NCBI GenBank assembly: GCA_047616325.1
Contig: JBLHGN010000012.1
Location: 1 to 29,104, forward strand
From: JBLHGN01 sp047616325
Lineage (GTDB): Bacteria > Pseudomonadota > Gammaproteobacteria > Pseudomonadales > Cellvibrionaceae
Direction: 5' to 3'
Length of the DNA stretch: 29,104 nt
In this document: positions 8,178 to 16,719 of the stretch, in pieces
Layout: every line of letters starts with the position of its first letter
Position numbering within the stretch: the stretch's first letter is position 1
Translations under genes and position numbers: made by a program
Notes under the pieces: generated by a model
Told to the model about the DNA's origin: nothing
What the model saw: only the letters and a program-made list of their open reading frames with translations
The model's database searches: none

Positions 8178-8213
8178 ATTGGTTCCAGTTTTTGTGAAAA
8201 AACTGGAACCAAT
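8178..8213. terminator. Long perfect hairpin between tkt and pgk
   Basis: A 16-bp perfect stem (ATTGGTTCCAGTTTTT at 8178-8193 with AAAAACTGGAACCAAT at 8198-8213) closes a GTGA tetraloop, 28 bp after the tkt stop. The stem is not GC-rich, and only AT-mixed sequence follows instead of a U-run. It may be a weak terminator, an attenuator or an mRNA 3'-end stabiliser. Its symmetry means it would form in either direction. Confidence 0.5.
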
Positions 8214-8281
8214 TTAAATTTAATAATAGTTAAGTCAGAACTAGACCAAAATTAAACCTACTTTTTCTCCCGGAGAATGCT

Positions 8282-9463
8282 ATGTCACTCGCAGTAAAAC
8301 AAATGAAGGATATCGATCTAAAAGGAAAATACGTACTCATCCGTGAAGACCTCAACGTACCTTTTCAGGATGGTGTCATCACCTCTGACGTGCGTATTAA
8401 GGCCTGTCTGCCCACCATTAAATTGGCTATGGAGCAAGGCGCCAAGCTTATGCTTATGTCGCATTTGGGTCGTCCCGTTGAAGGTGAATACGACGAAAAG
8501 TCTTCGCTTGCGCCTGTTGCCGCGCATTTAACATCTTTGCTAGGTGTCGACGTGCCTGTAATTAAAGAGTGGCAAGACGGTATTACCATGGAAAACGGTG
8601 AAATAGTGCTGTTGGAGAATGTGCGCTTCAACAAAGGCGAAGGCAAAGACGATGAAACTCTGGCCAAAGCCTACGCCTCGCTTTGTGATGTGTTTGTGAT
8701 GGACGCCTTTGGAACGTCTCACCGGGCGCAAGCGTCTACACATGGCGTAGCCAAATTTGCACCGATCGCCTGTGCCGGCCCATTGCTTTCTGCTGAGTTA
8801 GAAGCCTTGGAAAAGGCGCTGGCTAAGCCCGAGCGCCCCATGGTTGCTGTAGTGGGTGGTTCTAAAGTTTCTTCCAAGCTCACTGTGTTGGATGCCTTTT
8901 CCAAAATAGTTGACGTGTTAGTCGTTGGCGGTGGAATATCCAACACCTTCGTTGCCGCAGCCGGTAATGAAGTGGGTAACTCTCTCTACGAAAAAGACTT
9001 AATTCCAGAGGCTCAGCGCCTTTGTAAACAGTCTAAAGTTGAATTTGCCACCGACGTGCGCACCACGCGAGACTCCTTTAAAGAGTGGAAGCACGATTCT
9101 AAGGTGGAAATAAAATTGGCCAGCGAAGTACAGGCTGATGAAGACATTATCGACTACGGCCCAGAAACGGCCGAGCGCATCGCGGCAATTATGAAAACTG
9201 CCAAAACCATTATTTGGAATGGCCCCTGTGGCGTGTTCGAATTTGATGCTTTTGCCAAGGGTACCGAAGTTGTTGCGAAAGCTATCGCCGAAAGCGATGC
9301 ATTCTCAATCGCTGGTGGCGGCGATACTTTAGCTGCAATTGACAAGTTTGGTTTGGCCGACAATATTTCCTACATCTCGACCGGTGGCGGCGCCTTCCTT
9401 GAATACGTTGAAGGCAAAGTTTTACCTGCGGTTGCCATGCTGGAAACCCGCGCTAAAGATTAA
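8282..9463 (+). CDS. pgk: Phosphoglycerate kinase
   Basis: Pgk interconverts 1,3-bisphosphoglycerate and 3-phosphoglycerate with ATP formation. The 393-residue product shows the N-terminal IREDLNVPFQDG motif, SHLGRP (substrate binding), DAFGTSHRAQAS, the GGSKVSSK hinge region, WNGPCGVFEF and the nucleotide-binding GGGDTLAA. A CGGAGA ribosome binding site precedes ATG 8282. It lies 132 bp after tkt and is closed by a strong terminator at 9491-9524, so it ends the unit. Relatives often have epd between tkt and pgk and fba after pgk; neither is in this window. The product 3-phosphoglycerate feeds SerA, encoded 2.3 kb to the right. Confidence 0.98.
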   Translation: MSLAVKQMKDIDLKGKYVLIREDLNVPFQDGVITSDVRIKACLPTIKLAMEQGAKLMLMSHLGRPVEGEYDEKSSLAPVAAHLTSLLGVDVPVIKEWQDGITMENGEIVLLENVRFNKGEGKDDETLAKAYASLCDVFVMDAFGTSHRAQASTHGVAKFAPIACAGPLLSAELEALEKALAKPERPMVAVVGGSKVSSKLTVLDAFSKIVDVLVVGGGISNTFVAAAGNEVGNSLYEKDLIPEAQRLCKQSKVEFATDVRTTRDSFKEWKHDSKVEIKLASEVQADEDIIDYGPETAERIAAIMKTAKTIIWNGPCGVFEFDAFAKGTEVVAKAIAESDAFSIAGGGDTLAAIDKFGLADNISYISTGGGAFLEYVEGKVLPAVAMLETRAKD

Positions 9464-9490
9464 TGCTAGAGAAGTGTTTTTGATTTAATT

Positions 9491-9524
9491 ACCCCAACGT
9501 CAGCATTGCTGCGTTGGGGTTTTT
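9491..9524 (+). terminator. Intrinsic terminator after pgk
   Basis: The stem ACCCCAACG (9491-9499) pairs with CGTTGGGGT (9512-9520). An inner CAGC/GCTG helix extends it, with one bulged T, and TTTT follows directly. It starts 28 bp after the pgk stop codon, so termination of the tkt-pgk unit is the natural reading. Confidence 0.9.
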
Positions 9525-9676
9525 ACTTTTTAGCTTGTAGTCTTTGAATCCACAATAACTAAAAAGGCAGACGATTGACGGTCAATTAACGGCGCTATGG
9601 GTAAAAGGCGTTGCCAACTGAATGCCGTGTTGTTTTGAAGTGATTAATACCACTTCGCGAAAGTCCCGTCGTATAT

Positions 9677-10471
9677 TTAAATTTTATCGACCTTTTTAAC
9701 GTGAAACAAAATCCCCCAGGTTACCGCGTGATCGCCAGTCTCAATCACTTTTATCTCGGCCGGTGTGTTGGATTCTATTGCGATGCCCTGTGTTAAAGCC
9801 GTATCAAAAGCGGTTTGCAACATGTGTTTTACGGCTTGCTCCTCTACCGCGTAAGCAATATTGAACGTTAGGCATTCGCGTAAACCTTTGGCGGAGGCAA
9901 ATTTAGATAAGGTGTGAATAATCTTATCGCGCAGATAGGAGTTGCGAATCATAATGCGGTGACTGTTGCTGAGGTTTAGAATTTCGGTGTGGAACATCTT
10001 AGTTTTATAGACGCGTCCGAGAATACCGCAATCGGTTTCTACAATGTCGCCCTCTTCGAACATGTCACTATTAAGAATAATAAGTCCGCTAATAATGTCT
10101 GGCGCCCAGGAACTTTGCGTGAGGCCGAGAAACACACCCATAATACCCAGTACACCGCCGGCTTGTAGCGGTGAGTCAAATCCCAGTTGGTGAATAATGC
10201 CGATAATGATTAAAAATATGGCTGTTAAAATGCTCAGCAATCGTGTTTGATAGGTTTCGATGTAAATTGTCTTTTTACCCACCACACGCGCTTTTTCGTA
10301 GTGTTTGTGAATAAAATACTGCAGCAGAAAATTGTACATATTGGTGAGGTAAAGAATCACCAATATGCTGATAAGTATGAGGGCCCCTGCGGATGCATCT
10401 GATGGCTGGCAGAAGAAATTGTAGCCGTAAATAATAATGATGATGAGGTTTATTCCCCTCAGCATATACAC
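9677..10471 (-). CDS. MscS-family small-conductance mechanosensitive channel (5' end disrupted)
   Basis: The product is a membrane protein of the MscS family, which releases solutes on hypo-osmotic shock. It has three or more hydrophobic helices, including LIIIIIYGYNFF near the start, ALILISILVILYLTN and ILTAIFLIIIGII. The pore-lining and beta-domain region follows: GVFLGLTQSSWAPDIISGLIIL, then EEGDIVETDCGILGRVYKTKMFHTEI and a cytoplasmic C-terminal domain. The open frame can only start at GTG 10471 or ATG 10465, and neither has a ribosome binding site. In the same frame upstream, an ATG at 10624 with AGGA 8 nt before it starts a 41-codon segment with a membrane helix that ends at TAG (10499-10501). 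The intact gene was therefore probably 9677-10624. It is a pseudogene, or a functional truncated form; family assignment is firm, activity is not. Confidence 0.75.
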   Translation of the reverse strand: MYMLRGINLIIIIIYGYNFFCQPSDASAGALILISILVILYLTNMYNFLLQYFIHKHYEKARVVGKKTIYIETYQTRLLSILTAIFLIIIGIIHQLGFDSPLQAGGVLGIMGVFLGLTQSSWAPDIISGLIILNSDMFEEGDIVETDCGILGRVYKTKMFHTEILNLSNSHRIMIRNSYLRDKIIHTLSKFASAKGLRECLTFNIAYAVEEQAVKHMLQTAFDTALTQGIAIESNTPAEIKVIETGDHAVTWGILFHVKKVDKI

Positions 10472-10498
10472 GCGTAACTTCAGAGTTTGAGGCAGAGC

Positions 10499-10624
10499 CT
10501 AACCCGAAGCAAAGTGTTTTATAGGGGATTCGGCGAAAATAATAAGTAGAATGTTGGCGAGAATAACCGCATAGTCAGCGGGACTAAATGAGCTAAATAG
10601 TTGTTGTAAGTAAGCGAGCGACAT
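10499..10624 (-). pseudogene. Severed N-terminal segment of the MscS-family gene
   Basis: ATG at 10624 with an AGGA ribosome binding site opens a 41-codon frame. It contains the hydrophobic stretch YAVILANILLIIFAESPI, a likely first membrane helix, and stops at TAG (10499-10501). The frame is identical to that of the MscS-like gene below it. Read through the TAG, the protein continues ALPQTLKLRVYMLRGIN without a shift. A single point mutation (for instance CAG or a similar sense codon to TAG) or a base-call error explains it. Confidence 0.65.
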
Positions 10625-10803
10625 CAACACAGTCCTACTATTGTGGAAAGTTTACTTATATTACGTTATTACGGGTCCTTTTGAATACCTGTCATTGGGT
10701 AGCCGTATTTGAAGGGCGATAGAAACTGTTATGATTAAGCTATTACCAACTACGCAGCTAAATATTGACCTAAGTGAAATATGTTTAAATCGACTAGAAG
10801 TAA

Positions 10804-11805
10804 ATGAATAGTTATTTTTCGGCCGCTTGGGGTAAAAACCTCACACTTTCTGCAGTGCGAAAAATAGAAAATCAGCTAACGACCTTTGATGTCACTAAGC
10901 CGGCAGAGCTGTCTTTGGTTTCTGAGGAGTTACGCCTTTATTTCTCAAGCTACGGCTTCGATGCCCTAATGGAAGAGCACCCATGTAGCTATTGCCTGGG
11001 TTATTTGCATTTGCCAGCGTACCGCTTTGTCGTTCATTCTTGGCAGCAGGCGGAGGCCAAAGGTACAGTGCTTGTGTCACACGGCTTGTTTGATCACGTT
11101 GGGCTCTATCTGTCTTTGGTTAACATGCTGTTGGCGGCGGGTTACTCGGTGATGGCCATCGATTTTCCCGGTCACGGTTTAAGCGAAGGTGAGCCGGCCG
11201 TTATATCGGATTTCGAAGAATATGGCTTTGTCATTGAAACCACCATAGATGCCATGGCGAGTTTTGTAAACACTCCCATTTACGCGATAGGGCAGAGCAC
11301 GGGTGGCGCCGCTTTATTAAATTATGTATTACGTGAACCGACGCCAATAAAAATTGAAAAACTGATATTAATGGCGCCATTACTGCGGCCAAAAGGTTGG
11401 CGCAAGGTAAATTTACTCTATATTTTACTGCGCAAATTTATACGCTTCGTGCCCAGAAACTTTTCTGTAAATTCACATGATAAAGTGTTTATTGAATTTC
11501 TTAAACACTTTGACCCCTTACAGCCAAAAAAGGTATCGGTGCAATGGACTGGCGCTATGAGGCAGTGGGTGATGCGCTTTGCATCGTTGCCAGGCAGTGA
11601 ATTGCCACTCATGATTATTCAGGGCGATAAGGACGATACCGTAGACTGGGAATATAATTTGCCGGCAATTTCAAAAAAATTTAAACACAGTGAAATTGTC
11701 ATGGTGGAAGACGCCATGCATCACTTGGTTAATGAAGGTGATGCCTGGCGTGTGCAGGTATTTAATAGCGCACTTCGATTTTTAGAAAAAAAGCCATTGG
11801 TTTAG
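10804..11805 (+). CDS. Alpha/beta hydrolase (lysophospholipase / monoacylglycerol lipase-like)
   Basis: The 333-residue protein has the alpha/beta-hydrolase fold of the serine aminopeptidase S33 / lysophospholipase group. Visible are the oxyanion-hole region VSHGLFDH (91-98), IDFPGHGLSEG (119-129) and the nucleophile elbow GQSTG with Ser165. The catalytic acid is in QGDKDDTVD (likely Asp277) and the catalytic histidine in HHLVNE (His306). No signal peptide is evident, so it is probably cytoplasmic or membrane-peripheral. The substrate is unknown. It is divergent from the broken MscS-type gene and convergent with serA, whose stop codon lies 4 bp beyond its own. Only a weak purine run precedes ATG 10804. 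Confidence 0.85.
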   Translation: MNSYFSAAWGKNLTLSAVRKIENQLTTFDVTKPAELSLVSEELRLYFSSYGFDALMEEHPCSYCLGYLHLPAYRFVVHSWQQAEAKGTVLVSHGLFDHVGLYLSLVNMLLAAGYSVMAIDFPGHGLSEGEPAVISDFEEYGFVIETTIDAMASFVNTPIYAIGQSTGGAALLNYVLREPTPIKIEKLILMAPLLRPKGWRKVNLLYILLRKFIRFVPRNFSVNSHDKVFIEFLKHFDPLQPKKVSVQWTGAMRQWVMRFASLPGSELPLMIIQGDKDDTVDWEYNLPAISKKFKHSEIVMVEDAMHHLVNEGDAWRVQVFNSALRFLEKKPLV

Positions 11806-11809
11806 TGCT

Positions 11810-13045
11810 CTAAAACAAAACTCTACAGCGAATAGTTCCCGGTACTTGTTTTATATGTTCTAGCGCTACTTCACTGCACTCTGCATTCACGTCGATAACC
11901 ACGTAGCCAACACTTTCGTTGGTTTGCAGGTATTGTCCGACAATATTGATATTGTTTTCCGAAAACACTTTATTTACCGCCATTAATACGCCGGGTACAT
12001 TTTTGTGAACGTGTAGCAGCCGGTGTACGTCGCGGTGGGTGGGCAGTGCAACTTCGGGGAAGTTTACGGAAGAGAGGGTGGTGCCATTGTCTGAATATTT
12101 AACTAGCTTTTCCGCCACTTCATAGCCAATATTTTCTTGCGCTTCTACGGTAGACCCACCTATATGAGGTGTAAGAATCACATTGTCGAATTTGCGCAGT
12201 GGGCTAATAAATTCTTCGCTATTGCTCTTTGGCTCAGAGGGGAAAACATCGATGGCCGCGCCCACCAAATGACCGAGTTCCAGTGCATTTGCAAGGGCAT
12301 CAATATCGATGACTGTGCCGCGCGAGGCGTTTATCACAATGGAACCGGCTTTCATTATGGCAAATTCGCGTTCTCCCAGCATGTTTTTGGTGTCGGGTGT
12401 TTCCGGAACGTGCAAGCTTACCACGTCAGATTTTGCCAATAATTCATTTAACGACTTACACTGAATGGCATTGCCGAGTGTGAGTTTGGTGACGATGTCG
12501 TAGAAAATTACGCTCATGCCCATGGCTTCGGCCAATACACTGATTTGACTGCCGATAGAACCGTAGCCGATTAGACCGAGGGTTTTGCCGCGCATCTCGT
12601 AAGAGCTGGACGCACTTTTATTCCACTCGCCGCGATGGCAGCCAGCATTTTTTGCGGGAATGTCGCGCAGCAAGAGAATGGCTTGGGCTATCACCAATTC
12701 GGCAACGCTGCGCGTATTCGAAAAGGGGGCGTTAAATACCGCAACACCGTGTTCGCGTGCGGCTTTTAGATCTACCTGGTTGGTGCCAATGCAAAAGCAG
12801 CCCACGGCCATAAGTTTCGGGGCGCTTTCAATCACTTCGCGCGTTAATTGTGTACGAGAGCGCAAACCAACAAAGTGCGCATCTTTTAAACGTTCTTTAA
12901 GTGCTTCTCCCGTCAAAGCTGTATCGACATAATCGACATTGCGATATCCGGAATGCAGTAGGCTGTCCACTGCAGATTGGTGTATGCCTTCTAGGAGTAC
13001 AATTTTGATTTTATTTTTTTCGAGCGAGGTCTTAATTAGGTTCAT
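11810..13045 (-). CDS. serA: D-3-phosphoglycerate dehydrogenase SerA
   Basis: SerA oxidises 3-phosphoglycerate with NAD in the first step of serine synthesis. The 411-residue product matches the E. coli type. The Rossmann motif is GLIGYGSIGS (157-166), and the catalytic residues are Arg242 (NASRGTVID), Glu271 (FPSEP) and His294 (TPHIGGST). A C-terminal ACT domain (about 340-411) carries HVHKNVPGVL. The residues that bind inhibitory serine in E. coli appear conserved (His347, Asn349 and Asn367 here), so feedback inhibition by serine is likely. It is transcribed after rpiA with a 70-bp gap containing a hairpin, the same order as in E. coli. The likely start is ATG at 13045; MNLIKTSLEKNKI precedes the first beta strand. 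Confidence 0.97.
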   Translation of the reverse strand: MNLIKTSLEKNKIKIVLLEGIHQSAVDSLLHSGYRNVDYVDTALTGEALKERLKDAHFVGLRSRTQLTREVIESAPKLMAVGCFCIGTNQVDLKAAREHGVAVFNAPFSNTRSVAELVIAQAILLLRDIPAKNAGCHRGEWNKSASSSYEMRGKTLGLIGYGSIGSQISVLAEAMGMSVIFYDIVTKLTLGNAIQCKSLNELLAKSDVVSLHVPETPDTKNMLGEREFAIMKAGSIVINASRGTVIDIDALANALELGHLVGAAIDVFPSEPKSNSEEFISPLRKFDNVILTPHIGGSTVEAQENIGYEVAEKLVKYSDNGTTLSSVNFPEVALPTHRDVHRLLHVHKNVPGVLMAVNKVFSENNINIVGQYLQTNESVGYVVIDVNAECSEVALEHIKQVPGTIRCRVLF

Positions 13046-13081
13046 GATGTTCTCTATTTATGTTCAAATTTCTTGCTGCGC

Positions 13082-13110
13082 CGTTAGGCGGAAAGTCTTT
13101 TCGCCTAACG
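13082..13110 (-). terminator. Intercistronic hairpin between rpiA and serA
   Basis: CGTTAGGCG (13082-13090) and CGCCTAACG (13102-13110) form a perfect 9-bp stem around 11 nt; the loop bases GAAAG/CTTT could extend it. It begins about 5 bp after the rpiA stop on the minus strand. No U-run follows in that direction, so a full terminator is unlikely. Partial attenuation or RNA stabilisation is more plausible. Confidence 0.45.
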
Positions 13111-13115
13111 TAGTT

Positions 13116-13787
13116 TTACGCCTGAAGTGTTTTTACACCTTGAGGGGTGCCGAGTAACATAAGGTCTGCGGGCCTTTTGGCAAATAAACCACTGGTGACC
13201 ACTCCGGTAATGGCGTCTATTTGCGTTTCTAATGCAATGGCGTCGCTAATCACAAGGTCGTATACGTCGAGAATGTCGCAACCATTGTCGGTTACGACCC
13301 CTTCCCTATAAACCGGTCTGCCGCCGAGTAGTTGCAATTGGCGCACAACGTGTTGGCGAGCCATGGGAATCACTTCCACCGGTAAGGGAAAGCGACCGAG
13401 TGTGTTCACCCACTTGCTGTCGTCGGCAATGCAGATAAACTCCTGCGAGCAGGCCGCGACTATCTTCTCTCGTGTCAGGGCCGCGCCACCGCCTTTTATT
13501 AGGTGAAGTAGGGCATTACTTTCGTCGGCGCCATCGATGTAAAACCTGATGCTATCAACGCAATTTAAATCCAGCACTTTAATGCCTTGAGCCTGCAAGC
13601 GTGTGGCGGAAGCCTCTGAACTGGCCACAGCAGCAGCAAAAAACTGTTTGTGTTGGCCTAGCATATCGATAAAAAAGTTAGCTGTAGAGCCCGTGCCGAT
13701 GCCGAGTATGTCATCGCCTTGGATTTTGGGTATTACGTGGTCGACAGCCGCCTGGGCAACTGCGCGCTTGAGTTCATCCTGTGTCAT
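13116..13787 (-). CDS. rpiA: Ribose-5-phosphate isomerase A
   Basis: RpiA interconverts ribose 5-phosphate and ribulose 5-phosphate in the pentose phosphate pathway. The 223-residue product has the usual family length. It shows GIGTGSTANFF (phosphate-binding loop), SSEASATRLQAQGI, the DGADE catalytic motif, KGGGAALTREKIVA and GRFPLPVEVIPMA. It precedes serA on the same strand. The start is ATG 13787, with no strong Shine-Dalgarno. A possible -10 (TAAAAT) lies on the minus strand around 13815-13820 in the 242-bp region shared with divergent ilvA. RpiA and transketolase, 5 kb to the left, act in the same pathway. Confidence 0.97.
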   Translation of the reverse strand: MTQDELKRAVAQAAVDHVIPKIQGDDILGIGTGSTANFFIDMLGQHKQFFAAAVASSEASATRLQAQGIKVLDLNCVDSIRFYIDGADESNALLHLIKGGGAALTREKIVAACSQEFICIADDSKWVNTLGRFPLPVEVIPMARQHVVRQLQLLGGRPVYREGVVTDNGCDILDVYDLVISDAIALETQIDAITGVVTSGLFAKRPADLMLLGTPQGVKTLQA

Positions 13788-14029
13788 GAGGTAACCGCGT
13801 TAAAGTTTTATGCATTTTACCCTAGCGGGCAGGTTAAAAACCAACTTGTTTGGGTAACTGGGCTAATTTTTTGGTTGAATTATGTTCTAAGGCCGCTATT
13901 GATGGATTTAATTCTTGTTGAGTGTTGGATAGAGTTCTTAGAAGTAACTATTTTTTTCGGGATTCATGACTTAAGTGGCGCTATCCATTAGTATTACTGT
14001 GAACTAAATTAAGGGCTCGAAAATCTGCC

Positions 14030-15553
14030 ATGCCACAAAACTACCTAAAACGAATACTCGACGCCAGAATCTATGATCTTGCCGTTGAAACGCCCTTGGA
14101 CGAAATTCCGCTCATGTCCGATCGCTTGAGCAATAGAGTGTTACTCAAGCGTGAAGATTTGCAGCCGGTATTTTCGTTTAAAGTACGCGGTGCCTATAAC
14201 AAGCTATTGCACTTGAGCGAAGAACAAAAAGCTAAGGGCGTGGTAGCGGCATCTGCGGGCAACCACGCCCAGGGCCTTGCTCTGGCGGCCAAACATATGG
14301 GTATTCATGCAATTATTGCCATGCCGTGTACAACCCCTGCAATTAAGGTGGATGCCGTTCGCCGTCGCGGTGCAAAAGTGGTATTGGTAGGCGACACCTA
14401 TGATGAAGCCTCTGTCCATGCGCGCAAACTCGTAGAAGAGAAGGGCATGACGTATATTCCTCCCTTCGACGATGGGGACGTAATCGCCGGGCAGGGCACC
14501 GTGGCGATGGAGATATTGCGTCAATATCCGGGCCATATAGATGCCATATTCATTCCCGTGGGTGGTGGCGGTTTGTGCGCGGGTATGGCCGCGTACATTA
14601 AGACGGTTCGCCCTGAAATTAAAATTTTTGCAGTAGAGTCTGAGGATTCCGCCTGCTTAAAAGCCGCGATGGAAAAAAACCGGCGGGTAGTCTTGCCTCA
14701 GGTGGGTATCTTTGCCGAGGGTGTTGCGGTTGCCCAAATAGGCAAAGAAACGTTTCGTCTTATCAAGTCGACCATTGATGGTGTTATAACCGCCGATACC
14801 GACGAAATGTGCGCGGCAATCAAAGATATCTTTGAAGACACGCGCTCCATTGCTGAACCCGCCGGAGCGCTTTCTCTTGCGGGGCTTAAAAAATATGTTG
14901 AACAAAACAACATTAGCGGTCAAACCTTGGTAGCCATAGATAGTGGCGCCAATACCAATTTTGATCGCCTTCGCTACATATCCGAACGCACCGAAATAGG
15001 TGAAGGGCGCGAAGCCATTTTTGCGGTAACCATTCCAGAAAAACCCGGCAGTTATAAAAAGTTTTGCCAGATTATTGGTCGACGCTCTATCACCGAGTTT
15101 AACTACCGTTATGCCGATAACAGCGAAGCCCATATTTTTGTTGGTGTGCAAATCACACCGGCAAAGAACGATAGGCAGAATATTCTCGATACACTAAAAA
15201 ATGCTGGTTATAGCACTGTCGACATGACCGATAACGAAATGGCCAAGCTGCATATTCGCCATATGGTGGGTGGCCGTGCGCCGCAGGTGGACAATGAAAT
15301 TGTCTACCGCTTTGAGTTTCCCGAACGCCCCGGTGCACTATTGGCATTTTTGACGAAGTTAGCTGGTCGTTGGAATATCTCTATGTTTCACTATCGCAAC
15401 CATGGTGCGGCCTATGGTCGTGTACTGGTGGGAATGCAGGTGCCCAAGGCCGAGCGCAAGCAGCTTGACAGTGTATTGGACGAGTTGAAGTACAGCTATT
15501 GGGATGAAACCGACAATCAAGCCTACAAGATTTTTTTGGATAGCAATAAATAA
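14030..15553 (+). CDS. ilvA: Threonine ammonia-lyase (biosynthetic threonine deaminase) IlvA
   Basis: IlvA deaminates threonine to 2-oxobutanoate, the committed step to isoleucine. The 507-residue product has the long biosynthetic form. The PLP domain includes Lys51 in FSFKVRGAYNK, SAGNHAQG (75-82) and a GGGGL phosphate-binding loop. Two ACT-like regulatory domains follow (about 325-400 and 415-500) with EKPGSYKKFCQIIG and ERPGALLAFLTKLAGRWNIS. These domains mediate isoleucine inhibition and valine activation in the E. coli enzyme. It is divergent from rpiA and precedes aroG by 63 bp; a short GCCAAA/TTTGGC hairpin (15569-15585) lies in that gap, so co-transcription with aroG is uncertain. Confidence 0.97.
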   Translation: MPQNYLKRILDARIYDLAVETPLDEIPLMSDRLSNRVLLKREDLQPVFSFKVRGAYNKLLHLSEEQKAKGVVAASAGNHAQGLALAAKHMGIHAIIAMPCTTPAIKVDAVRRRGAKVVLVGDTYDEASVHARKLVEEKGMTYIPPFDDGDVIAGQGTVAMEILRQYPGHIDAIFIPVGGGGLCAGMAAYIKTVRPEIKIFAVESEDSACLKAAMEKNRRVVLPQVGIFAEGVAVAQIGKETFRLIKSTIDGVITADTDEMCAAIKDIFEDTRSIAEPAGALSLAGLKKYVEQNNISGQTLVAIDSGANTNFDRLRYISERTEIGEGREAIFAVTIPEKPGSYKKFCQIIGRRSITEFNYRYADNSEAHIFVGVQITPAKNDRQNILDTLKNAGYSTVDMTDNEMAKLHIRHMVGGRAPQVDNEIVYRFEFPERPGALLAFLTKLAGRWNISMFHYRNHGAAYGRVLVGMQVPKAERKQLDSVLDELKYSYWDETDNQAYKIFLDSNK

Positions 15554-15616
15554 TCGCATTCATACCATGCCAAAATATATTTGGCGAATATATAAATTTA
15601 AAAGGTTATAAACTTA

Positions 15617-16666
15617 GTGACAAATACATCAGACACACGCATAGAAAGTATCCACGATGTGGCAACTCCAGTCGAAGTTATGGAGCAGTATGCTTCTACC
15701 AGTACCATCGAAGACTTGGTCAGTAGCACCCGCAAAACCATAGGTAATATTTTACACGGCAGCGACAAGCGCTTACTTGTTATTGTTGGCCCCTGCTCAA
15801 TTCACGACACCGACGCCGCGCTGGAATACGCCGCAAAATTGCTACCCCTGCGCGAGGCTCTAAGTTCGCAGTTAGAAATAGTTATGCGGGTGTATTTTGA
15901 AAAACCGCGCACCACTGTGGGTTGGAAGGGTTTAATTAACGATCCCGATTTAAATGAAAGCTTTCATATCAACAAGGGTTTACGCATGGCGCGTGAATTA
16001 CTGGTTCATATTAATGCCTTGGGTTTGCCCGCAGGCACCGAATTTCTCGACATAGTTACCGGTCAATATTACGCCGATCTCATTAGCTGGGGTGCCATTG
16101 GCGCTCGCACCACCGAGAGCCAAATTCACCGTGAGTTAGCTTCGGGCTTGTCTTGCCCCGTGGGTTTTAAAAATGGCACCGATGGCAATATTAAAATTGC
16201 CTTAGACGCCATTAAAGCAGCAAGCGAACCGCACATGTTTTTGTCGCCCACACAGCAGGGCCATATGGCCATTTACAAAACCACAGGCAATAAAGATTCA
16301 CATCTAATTTTACGCGGCGGTAAGGCGCCCAATTACGATGCCGAAAGTGTGGCAGAGTGTGTGGCTAAACAAACCCAATCTAATATCAGCAGCGGTTTAA
16401 TTGTCGACTTTAGTCATGCCAATAGTAGCAAACAGTATCAGCGGCAAATGCTGGTTGGCGAAGATGTCGCCACTCAAATTTGTGGCGGACAAAACGCCAT
16501 CGCAGGCGTTATGATAGAAAGTCACTTAGTTGAAGGGCGGCAAGATGTAGAGCCGGGTGGAACGTTGACTTATGGGCAGAGTATTACCGATGCTTGTTTG
16601 GGGTGGACGGATACCGAAGTGCTGCTCAAGCAACTTGCCGATAGTGTTGCCAGTCGTTTACGCTAG
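15617..16666 (+). CDS. aroG: 3-deoxy-7-phosphoheptulonate synthase (DAHP synthase), AroG type
   Basis: DAHP synthase condenses phosphoenolpyruvate and erythrose 4-phosphate in the first step of aromatic amino acid synthesis. The 349-residue product is the AroF/G/H class. It shows GPCSIHD (58-64), FEKPRTTVGWKG (94-105) and DFSHANSSKQ (264-273). The metal ligands known from E. coli AroG (Cys61, His268, Glu302, Asp326) fall at Cys60, His267, Glu301 and Asp325. The SHANSSKQ and VMIESHLVEG segments resemble the phenylalanine-sensitive AroG most, but the inhibitor specificity is inference. The start is GTG 15617 with a weak AAAGG upstream. Erythrose 4-phosphate is supplied by transketolase, also in this window. 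Confidence 0.95.
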   Translation: MTNTSDTRIESIHDVATPVEVMEQYASTSTIEDLVSSTRKTIGNILHGSDKRLLVIVGPCSIHDTDAALEYAAKLLPLREALSSQLEIVMRVYFEKPRTTVGWKGLINDPDLNESFHINKGLRMARELLVHINALGLPAGTEFLDIVTGQYYADLISWGAIGARTTESQIHRELASGLSCPVGFKNGTDGNIKIALDAIKAASEPHMFLSPTQQGHMAIYKTTGNKDSHLILRGGKAPNYDAESVAECVAKQTQSNISSGLIVDFSHANSSKQYQRQMLVGEDVATQICGGQNAIAGVMIESHLVEGRQDVEPGGTLTYGQSITDACLGWTDTEVLLKQLADSVASRLR

Positions 16667-16672
16667 AACACT

Positions 16673-16690
16673 CTACTCATCCATGAGTAG
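16673..16690. other. Short perfect palindrome after aroG
   Basis: CTACTCAT (16673-16680) and ATGAGTAG (16683-16690) are separated by CC, 6 bp after the aroG stop. As RNA it would fold to a 7-bp stem with a 4-nt loop. There is no clean U-run after it (ATAGATTATT), so it is at best a weak terminator. It might instead be a protein-binding site. Confidence 0.3.
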
Positions 16691-16719
16691 ATAGATTATT
16701 CCGCTCGTCTAATTTACTC

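Noticed and set aside
9574..9586. Short palindrome ATTGAC-G-GTCAAT between pgk and the MscS-type gene
   Set aside because: Only 6-bp arms, in a gap between convergent genes where no promoter is expected; compatible with chance.
9637..9656. GAAGTG/CACTTC hairpin downstream of the MscS-type gene
   Set aside because: Stem is 6 bp and no U-run follows on the minus strand, so it is not a credible terminator.
13719..13991. 90-codon plus-strand frame spanning the rpiA start and the rpiA-ilvA gap
   Set aside because: Overlaps the rpiA N-terminus in antisense, and the remainder is in the promoter region; no family resemblance.
14657..15151. 164-codon frame antisense to ilvA
   Set aside because: Shadow of a well-supported gene; no recognisable domain or ribosome binding site.
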